Shown: positions 5,585 to 5,794 of the stretch, one piece after another
Numbering within the stretch: position 1 is the stretch's first letter
Layout of the letters: every line of letters begins with the position of its first letter
Assembly: GCA_040399685.1 (NCBI GenBank)
Contig: JBBART010000046.1
Coordinates: 1 to 5,794 of the forward strand
Source: CAIQQQ01 sp040399685
GTDB lineage: Bacteria > Pseudomonadota > Alphaproteobacteria > Acetobacterales > Acetobacteraceae
Direction: 5' to 3'
DNA: 5,794 nucleotides
Translations under genes and position numbers: made by a program
The notes under the pieces: model-generated
What the model was told of the DNA's origin: nothing
Database searches by the model: none
Seen by the model: the letters and a program-made list of their open reading frames with translations, nothing else

Positions 5585-5734
5585 ATGAGTGATCTACTAA
5601 AGCTGGGTCAAAATCTGTCAGCGTGGGGAGCAGAAAACGCACATCTCCAACGCATTCTGAACGTAATTGATGATCTAATACCGACTTGCGCAAGACCTGA
5701 CTCGTTTAGCTTCCCGACGCGGGGCGCAATGTGA
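5585..5734 (+). CDS. Short ORF, 49 residues, possible truncated gene
   Basis: ATG at 5585-5587 opens a frame reading MSDLLKLGQNLSAWGAENAH and ending at TGA 5732-5734. The first 32 residues have regular hydrophobic spacing and could form an amphipathic helix. After DDLIP the sequence changes in composition and no longer looks like the same protein, so the original gene may have been cut at about 5684. The ribosome binding site is weak (GGAA about 14 bases before the ATG). A TATAAT lies about 58 bases upstream. Function is unknown, and it could be a chance ORF. Confidence 0.25.
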   Translation: MSDLLKLGQNLSAWGAENAHLQRILNVIDDLIPTCARPDSFSFPTRGAM

Positions 5735-5794
5735 TTCACCATGATGAACAGCAGGATGTTCGCCATGGCCGCCGCCGTTCCGCTTCGCCCTGAC
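5684..5794. other. GC-rich right edge beginning with a 10-base palindrome
   Basis: Composition returns to GC-rich at the perfect palindrome CTTGCGCAAG (5685-5694). To the window end I find no gene I can support. One plus-strand frame opens at ATG 5751 (MMNSRMFAMAAAVPL...) and one minus-strand frame is open from the edge, neither recognisable. This may be the end of a neighbouring mobile element, but nothing in the window proves it. Confidence 0.3.

Noticed and set aside
1..5794. CRISPR array, tRNA, rRNA or toxin-antitoxin pair
   Set aside because: No regularly spaced repeats, no cloverleaf or rRNA-like sequence, and no pair of small genes with toxin or antitoxin features was seen.

Overview
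The window is GC-rich and its genes have high-GC codon use. The only exception is an AT-rich island near the right end. The gene types (two large tyrosine recombinases, a small helix-turn-helix factor, a serine recombinase fragment and several unrecognised small proteins) point to an accessory region such as a plasmid, genomic island or integrated element of a GC-rich proteobacterium. An alphaproteobacterium such as an acetic acid bacterium would fit, but that is a weak inference. No ribosomal, tRNA or other housekeeping gene is present.

All convincing genes lie on the minus strand, so the layout reads from right to left. Positions 5297-5794 hold no confident gene: a compositional break near 5684, a short plus-strand ORF (5585-5734), an AT-rich island with an inverted repeat of promoter-like hexamers (5464-5580), and a GC-rich leader. 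A small unknown gene follows (5296-4976), split by an in-frame TAA and closed by a strong intrinsic terminator (4937-4905). Next comes a 276-289 residue protein of unknown function (about 4838-4008).

After that comes what looks like a recombination module. A 56-residue protein (3911-3741) overlaps by 4 bases a 78-residue DNA-binding protein of the excisionase/MerR type (3744-3508). A 168-base regulatory gap contains direct and inverted repeats. It is followed by a 596-residue tyrosine recombinase (3339-1549), a 371-residue tyrosine recombinase (1547-432) starting one base beyond the previous stop, and the catalytic domain of a serine recombinase (415-53) starting 16 bases further on.

The serine recombinase stops matching its family after about 121 residues. 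There the sequence changes into a short stretch with iterated repeats (1-52) that resembles the terminus of an insertion sequence, possibly of the IS21 type.

A plausible reading is that the helix-turn-helix protein acts as directionality factor or regulator and the tyrosine recombinases act together on an attachment site, perhaps in the repeat-rich gap. The serine recombinase would then be a third, now broken, component. The paired recombinases of very different size recall TnpA/TnpB of Tn554-like elements and other tandem-recombinase elements, but gene order and content differ, so this is a comparison and not an identification.
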